Positions 6,871 through 9,812 of a stretch of 9,812 bases of DNA are shown here, one piece after another. The stretch lies in contig DHWX01000082.1 of assembly GCA_002413395.1 (NCBI GenBank), positions 38,445-48,256 of the forward strand. Direction: 5' to 3'. A model generated the notes under the pieces. The model did not search any database and had not been told where the DNA came from. It saw nothing but the letters and a program-made list of their open reading frames with translations. Both the position numbers and the translations under genes were made by a program. Source of the stretch: Polaromonas sp. UBA5171 (GTDB taxonomy: Bacteria > Pseudomonadota > Gammaproteobacteria > Burkholderiales > Burkholderiaceae_C). Positions within the stretch are counted from its first letter, which is position 1, and the number at the start of each line of letters is the position of its first letter.

Positions 6871-8165
6871 AACTCCTCATCAAGAATGGCCGGGTCATCG
6901 ACCCTGCTTCCCATCTGGACGAAGTGGGCGATGTGGCCATTGCTGCAGGCCGCATCGTGTCGCTGAAAGGCGCCGCCGCCGATTTCGTGCCCAACAAAAC
7001 CATAGACGCCAGGGGCTGCATCGTGGCACCGGGCCTGATCGACCTGTCGGCGCGGCTGCGCGAGCCCGGCTACGAACATGAAGGCATGCTGGAAAGCGAG
7101 TTGGCCGCGGCGGTTGCCGGCGGCGTGACCAGCCTGGTTTGCCCGCCGGATACCGATCCGGTCCTCGACGAACCCGGGCTGGTTGAAATGCTCAAGTTCC
7201 GCGCAGAAAAGCTGCACCAGTCGCGCGTGTTCCCGCTGGGCGCGTTGACGCGCGCCTTGAAAGGTGAAGCGCTGACCGAGATGGTCGAGCTGACCGAGGC
7301 TGGTTGTGTGGGCTTTAGCCAAGCCGAAGTGCCGCTGGCCAACACCCAGGTGCTGATGCGTGCGCTGCAGTACGCCGCCACCTTTGGCTATACCGTCTGG
7401 CTGCGTCCGCAGGAGATGCACCTCGGCCAGGGCGTGGCCGCCAGTGGTGCGATGGCCACGCGCCTGGGCCTCAGCGGTGTGCCCGTGGCCGCCGAAACCG
7501 TTGCCCTCCACACGATTTTTGAACTGGTCCGCGCCACCGGTGCACGGGTACACCTGTGCCGTATCAGCAGTGCCGAAGGGGTTGCGCTGGTCGGCAAGGC
7601 CAAGGCGGAGGGGCTGGGCGTGACCTGCGACGTGAGCATCAACAATCTGCATTTGACCGATGTAGACATCGGCTACTTCGACAGCCGCATGCGGCTGAAC
7701 CCGCCCCTTCGCCAGCAACGCGACCGGGACGCTATTCGTTTGGGGCTCGCAGACGGCACGATTGATGCACTGGTGTCTGATCACACGCCGGTCGACGAGG
7801 ATGCCAAAACCCTGCCGTTTGCCGAGGCTGAGCCGGGCGCTACCGGTCTGGAACTTCTGCTGGGCTTGGCCTGCAAGTGGGGCAGTGACAGTCAGGCCGG
7901 TATGCTGCGGGCACTCGCGGTGTTGACGAGCGAACCCGCGCGCGTGCTGGGTGATGCACTAGGCACCCTGCAGGCCAGCGCGGGTCGGCTGGTCAAGGGT
8001 GGCATGGCAGATCTCTGCGTGTTTGATCCGGCCCAAGCATGGAGGATCGAGCCGAAAGCCTTGCGCAGCCAGGGCAAGCACACGCCTTTTTCAGGTTACG
8101 AGCTTCCTGCGCGCGTGCGCTGGACCCTGGTGGGCGGTCAAGTGGCCTACGAAGCGCCTTGCTGA
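6867..8165 (+). CDS. pyrC': dihydroorotase-like non-catalytic subunit (PyrC') of aspartate carbamoyltransferase
   Basis: The 432-residue product has the full dihydroorotase/amidohydrolase fold: N-terminal beta segment LLIKNGRVIDP (3-13), APGLID (54-59), the NPPLR motif (278-282), SDHTP (304-308) and the C-terminal beta segment ADLCVFDP (381-388). However, metal-site residues are changed. The usual HxH is S61-A-R63, the His of the HxE region is replaced in WLRPQE (178-183), the His pair of PHH is N259-N260, and the DHAPH His is V309, leaving only D305. It is therefore almost surely not a working dihydroorotase; an active PyrC must be encoded elsewhere. In Pseudomonas putida such a PyrC' is required for assembly of the PyrB holoenzyme, and this is the likely role here. 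The ATG at 6867 is chosen because family similarity starts there; a TTG at 6825 lies in the repeat. Upstream Shine-Dalgarno is weak. Confidence 0.93.
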   Translation: MKLLIKNGRVIDPASHLDEVGDVAIAAGRIVSLKGAAADFVPNKTIDARGCIVAPGLIDLSARLREPGYEHEGMLESELAAAVAGGVTSLVCPPDTDPVLDEPGLVEMLKFRAEKLHQSRVFPLGALTRALKGEALTEMVELTEAGCVGFSQAEVPLANTQVLMRALQYAATFGYTVWLRPQEMHLGQGVAASGAMATRLGLSGVPVAAETVALHTIFELVRATGARVHLCRISSAEGVALVGKAKAEGLGVTCDVSINNLHLTDVDIGYFDSRMRLNPPLRQQRDRDAIRLGLADGTIDALVSDHTPVDEDAKTLPFAEAEPGATGLELLLGLACKWGSDSQAGMLRALAVLTSEPARVLGDALGTLQASAGRLVKGGMADLCVFDPAQAWRIEPKALRSQGKHTPFSGYELPARVRWTLVGGQVAYEAPC

Positions 8166-8170
8166 ACTCG

Positions 8171-8899
8171 ATGAGATTGCCCGGTGTTGGCTTGAAGGTA
8201 TTGCGCGCCATGGGGCACGCCGCGGCCGGTTTCTGGACCATCAAGACCATCTTCCCCAGGCTCAACCCTGGCGACCAAGAGGCGTGTGTTCATGCTTGGG
8301 CCGGTGCCATGCTGCAAATCGCGGATATTGAACTGGTGGTCAATGGCACACCGCCCGCCAGCGGCCCGGTGCTGCTGGTGGCCAACCATATTTCATGGCT
8401 CGACATTGTGGTCCTGCATGCCGCGCGCCATTGCCGCTTTGTCTCAAAGTCCGACATCAAGGGCTGGCCTTTTGTCCGCACGCTGGCCGACGATGCCGGC
8501 ACCCTGTATCTTGAGCGCGGGTCGCGGCGCGATGCCCATCGGGTGGTGGCGCAAATGGCCGAGCGGCTGGGTGCGGGCGACATTCTTGCGGTGTTCCCGG
8601 AGGGCACGACGGGTGATGGCATCACCCTCAAACCGTTTCATGCCAACCTGATCCAGGCCGCCATTGCAGCGTCCGTTCCGATACAACCGGTGGGGCTTAA
8701 ATTCATTGATGCAGCCAGCGGTGCGGTGAGCCTGGCTCCTAGCTATGTGGACGATGAAACGCTGGTTGGATCGATCTGGCGAACCCTCACTGCACGCCGG
8801 TTGATTGCAGTGGTGACCTTTGGCATCCCGCAGGGGCAATCCAGACGCGAATGGGTGCATTCGCTGCGCGAAGAGGTTGAGCGCTTGAGACAGGCTTAG
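8171..8899 (+). CDS. plsC: 1-acyl-sn-glycerol-3-phosphate acyltransferase
   Basis: The 242-residue protein belongs to the PlsC family, which transfers a fatty acyl group to lysophosphatidic acid to give phosphatidic acid at the inner membrane. The catalytic motif NHISWLD (72-78, NHx4D), the second block GTLYLERGSRRDA (110-122), and FPEGTT (142-147) are intact, followed by PVQP-like IQPVGLKF (171-178). A mildly hydrophobic N-terminal stretch (8-28) may attach it to the membrane. ATG at 8171 is five bases after the pyrC' stop; an in-frame TTG at 8159 would overlap pyrC' by a few bases and remains possible. No good Shine-Dalgarno is seen, so translation may be coupled to pyrC'. Lipid synthesis has no direct link to pyrimidine synthesis; I take it as a passenger at the end of the operon. 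Confidence 0.95.
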   Translation: MRLPGVGLKVLRAMGHAAAGFWTIKTIFPRLNPGDQEACVHAWAGAMLQIADIELVVNGTPPASGPVLLVANHISWLDIVVLHAARHCRFVSKSDIKGWPFVRTLADDAGTLYLERGSRRDAHRVVAQMAERLGAGDILAVFPEGTTGDGITLKPFHANLIQAAIAASVPIQPVGLKFIDAASGAVSLAPSYVDDETLVGSIWRTLTARRLIAVVTFGIPQGQSRREWVHSLREEVERLRQA

Positions 8900-8947
8900 C
8901 AGGGCAGCTGCATTGGCTGCGAGTGTGTCAGCCCGGTACGGCACTGC

Positions 8948-8973
8948 GGTCTTGCTGCGTCGCCGCACAGACC
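8948..8973. other. imperfect hairpin between plsC and the thioesterase gene
   Basis: GGTCT (8948-8952) pairs with AGACC (8969-8973), and inside it TGCG (8956-8959) pairs with CGCA (8964-8967) around a TCGC loop, with unpaired TGC and C at the sides. No T-run follows, so it is not a standard intrinsic terminator. A smaller GCAGC/GCTGC stem (8904-8920) directly follows plsC. These may be transcript 3' structures or chance. Confidence 0.25.
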
Positions 8974-8979
8974 TGCCCT

Positions 8980-9009
8980 TTGGCTTCGGTTTGGAAAAAC
9001 TTTTATAGT
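8980..9009 (+). promoter_or_regulatory. putative sigma-70 promoter for the thioesterase gene
   Basis: TTGGCT (8980-8985) and TATAGT (9004-9009) are separated by 18 bases and match the -35 and -10 consensus in four and five of six positions. Transcription would begin near 9016, about 38 bases before the ATG at 9054. The region turns markedly AT-rich here compared with its surroundings, which supports a promoter and a separate transcription unit after plsC. Confidence 0.45.
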
Positions 9010-9053
9010 GGTTCTTTTTACCGAATGAACCTGACACCCCGGACCCTACAGTT

Positions 9054-9554
9054 ATGACCCACACTCCACTCACTTCCAATTTCGACGACATTGCGGCCAA
9101 TATCCTCGACGACATCCCCGAAGGGTTCCGACCCATCAAAGTCGGCGGCCCTTTCATTCACCATAACGGTCCGCTTTACGGAAAATGGACTGGTCAGCGC
9201 CTGTTCCTGGGTTTTCGCGTGGAGGAGAGGCATACCAATCCGCTCAAAATTTGCCACGGAGGCATGCTGGCCACATTTGCCGACATGCTGATTCCATGTG
9301 CCTCGATGTACCAGTCCGACATGGAGCGGCGCTTTTTACCCACGATCAGCCTGCAGGTTGATTTCATGGGCGCGGCTGCCTTGGGCGCATGGGTGCAGGG
9401 AGAGGCCGACGTGCTTCGGACTACGCGCAATATGCTGTTCGGTCAGGGATTGGTGAGCGCCGATGGCCAACCGGCCTTGCGCGTGAGTGGCATTTTCAAG
9501 ATGGGGCAACTGATCGGCGACGGCAAGGCCACAGATCCGCTGAACCTGAAGTAA
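9054..9554 (+). CDS. PaaI-family hotdog-fold thioesterase
   Basis: The 166-residue protein has the hotdog thioesterase core: NPLKICHGGMLATFADM (62-78) carries the HGG motif (68-70) and the acidic Asp77 on the central helix, followed by the beta strands TISLQVDFMGAA (97-108) and GAWVQGEADVLRTTRNM (111-127). Such enzymes hydrolyse acyl-CoA thioesters; PaaI itself acts on phenylacetate-type CoA esters, but the substrate here cannot be told from sequence. No signal peptide is present, so it is likely cytoplasmic and, as in the family, oligomeric. No other in-frame start occurs in the AT-rich leader back to the -10 box. A GGA at 9041-9043 is a weak and rather distant ribosome binding site. It probably forms its own transcription unit. 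Confidence 0.9.
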   Translation: MTHTPLTSNFDDIAANILDDIPEGFRPIKVGGPFIHHNGPLYGKWTGQRLFLGFRVEERHTNPLKICHGGMLATFADMLIPCASMYQSDMERRFLPTISLQVDFMGAAALGAWVQGEADVLRTTRNMLFGQGLVSADGQPALRVSGIFKMGQLIGDGKATDPLNLK

Positions 9555-9575
9555 ACAAACGTCTCCGCGCTGTAG

Positions 9576-9716
9576 ATGCAACGATTCCGCCGGAAATATG
9601 CCAAGGACGTCTGCGTCAAGGATGCCAAAGTGACCAAAGCCGTGGTTGATACCAGCGCATCTGAGCGCTCACCATTTTGGCGGGCGGCAATGCCTCGCCA
9701 AGACCCGGCTGCTTGA
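9576..9716 (+). CDS. doubtful 46-residue open frame after the thioesterase gene
   Basis: An ATG at 9576 opens a 46-codon frame beginning MQRFRRKYAKDVCVKDAKV, basic at its N-terminus, ending at TGA 9714-9716. It starts 21 bases after the thioesterase stop and has no ribosome binding site. Its stop codon lies in the loop of the strong terminator at 9704-9738, which is unusual for a real gene. I recognise no family. It may be chance, a decayed gene end, or a small protein. A 5-base-pair hairpin AGCGC/GCGCT (9654-9669) lies within it. Confidence 0.15.
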   Translation: MQRFRRKYAKDVCVKDAKVTKAVVDTSASERSPFWRAAMPRQDPAA

Positions 9717-9738
9717 TGGCAGACCGGGATTTTTCTTT
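9704..9738 (+). terminator. rho-independent terminator
   Basis: CCCGG-CTGC (9704-9712) pairs with GCAG-A-CCGGG (9719-9728), a nine-base-pair GC-rich stem with one bulged A and a six-base loop TTGATG, followed by ATTTTTCTTT (9729-9738). This is a good intrinsic terminator for transcripts from the thioesterase gene, 150 bases after its stop. Seen from the minus strand the stem is preceded by an A-rich run and followed by TCTTGG, so it could act weakly for the convergent gene too. Confidence 0.8.
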
Positions 9739-9750
9739 GGGATATCTTTC

Positions 9751-9812
9751 TTATTCTGCTAGCCGCATCTTGCGGCAGATAGCGTCGATTCTGGTGTCCA
9801 ACTCCCTCCCTC
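9751..9812 (-). CDS. C-terminal end of a convergent minus-strand gene, partial
   Basis: Read on the minus strand, the last 62 bases encode GRELDTRIDAICRKMRLAE and then TAA (9751-9753). The alternating charged and hydrophobic residues look like a real helical C-terminus, and the stop is placed 13 bases from the terminator's T-run, as expected for two genes facing each other. Only about 20 residues are visible, so the family cannot be named and the call could be chance; the other minus frames here also contain open stretches. An inverted repeat (GCTAGCCGC at 9758-9766 with GCGGC-AGA-TAGC at 9772-9783) overlaps this coding end. Confidence 0.35.
   Translation of the reverse strand, partial: GRELDTRIDAICRKMRLAE

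Noticed and set aside
6570..7784. A 404-codon open frame on the minus strand across pyrB's end, the repeat and pyrC'
   Set aside because: It is antisense to clear pyrC' coding sequence, shows no recognisable domain, and is the expected by-product of GC-rich codon use plus an 81-base repeat that stays in frame.
8039..8170. Upstream extension of plsC into pyrC'
   Set aside because: The extra 44 residues would lie over the coding end of pyrC' and do not look like a PlsC N-terminus; ATG at 8171 fits the usual spacing.

Overview
The window looks like a chromosomal stretch from a betaproteobacterium of the family Comamonadaceae (Polaromonas/Rhodoferax/Acidovorax type). This rests on the GC-rich coding sequence, on protein wording that matches my memory of that family (PyrB, PlsC and the ChpA/PilL-type kinase especially), and on two kinds of intergenic repeat that I associate with it. 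No database search was possible, so genus is not assigned.

All clear complete genes lie on the + strand. Positions 2-3895 hold the 3' part of a very large chemotaxis-type hybrid kinase (ChpA/PilL) of a type IV pilus signalling system; its start lies before the window. A 174-base gap follows, with a weak AT-rich hairpin and T-run. Then comes a compact gene series: yqgE (4070-4657), ruvX/yqgF (4654-5070), pyrR (5067-5573), pyrB (5639-6601), pyrC' (6867-8165) and plsC (8171-8899). The first three genes overlap by ATGA. After 154 bases with a possible promoter there is a PaaI-type hotdog thioesterase (9054-9554), then a 3' region with a strong intrinsic terminator (9704-9738). At the right edge is what looks like the tail of a convergent minus-strand gene.

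The core is a pyrimidine gene group: PyrB is aspartate carbamoyltransferase, PyrC' is a dihydroorotase-like protein that has lost most metal ligands and probably only builds the holoenzyme, and PyrR is a uracil phosphoribosyltransferase-type protein. The order yqgE(algH)-yqgF-pyrR-pyrB-pyrC' close to a chpA gene is the same as I recall from Pseudomonas aeruginosa, so this is an old conserved neighbourhood and not an island.

The most unusual thing in the window is the pyrB-pyrC' junction. It is filled by an 81-base GC-rich palindromic repeat in two near-identical copies plus a diverged third. The insertion leaves a 90-codon open frame that touches pyrB and pyrC' by ATGA overlaps at both ends. 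I found no evidence of a wholly new multi-gene system, mobile element, CRISPR array or RNA gene.
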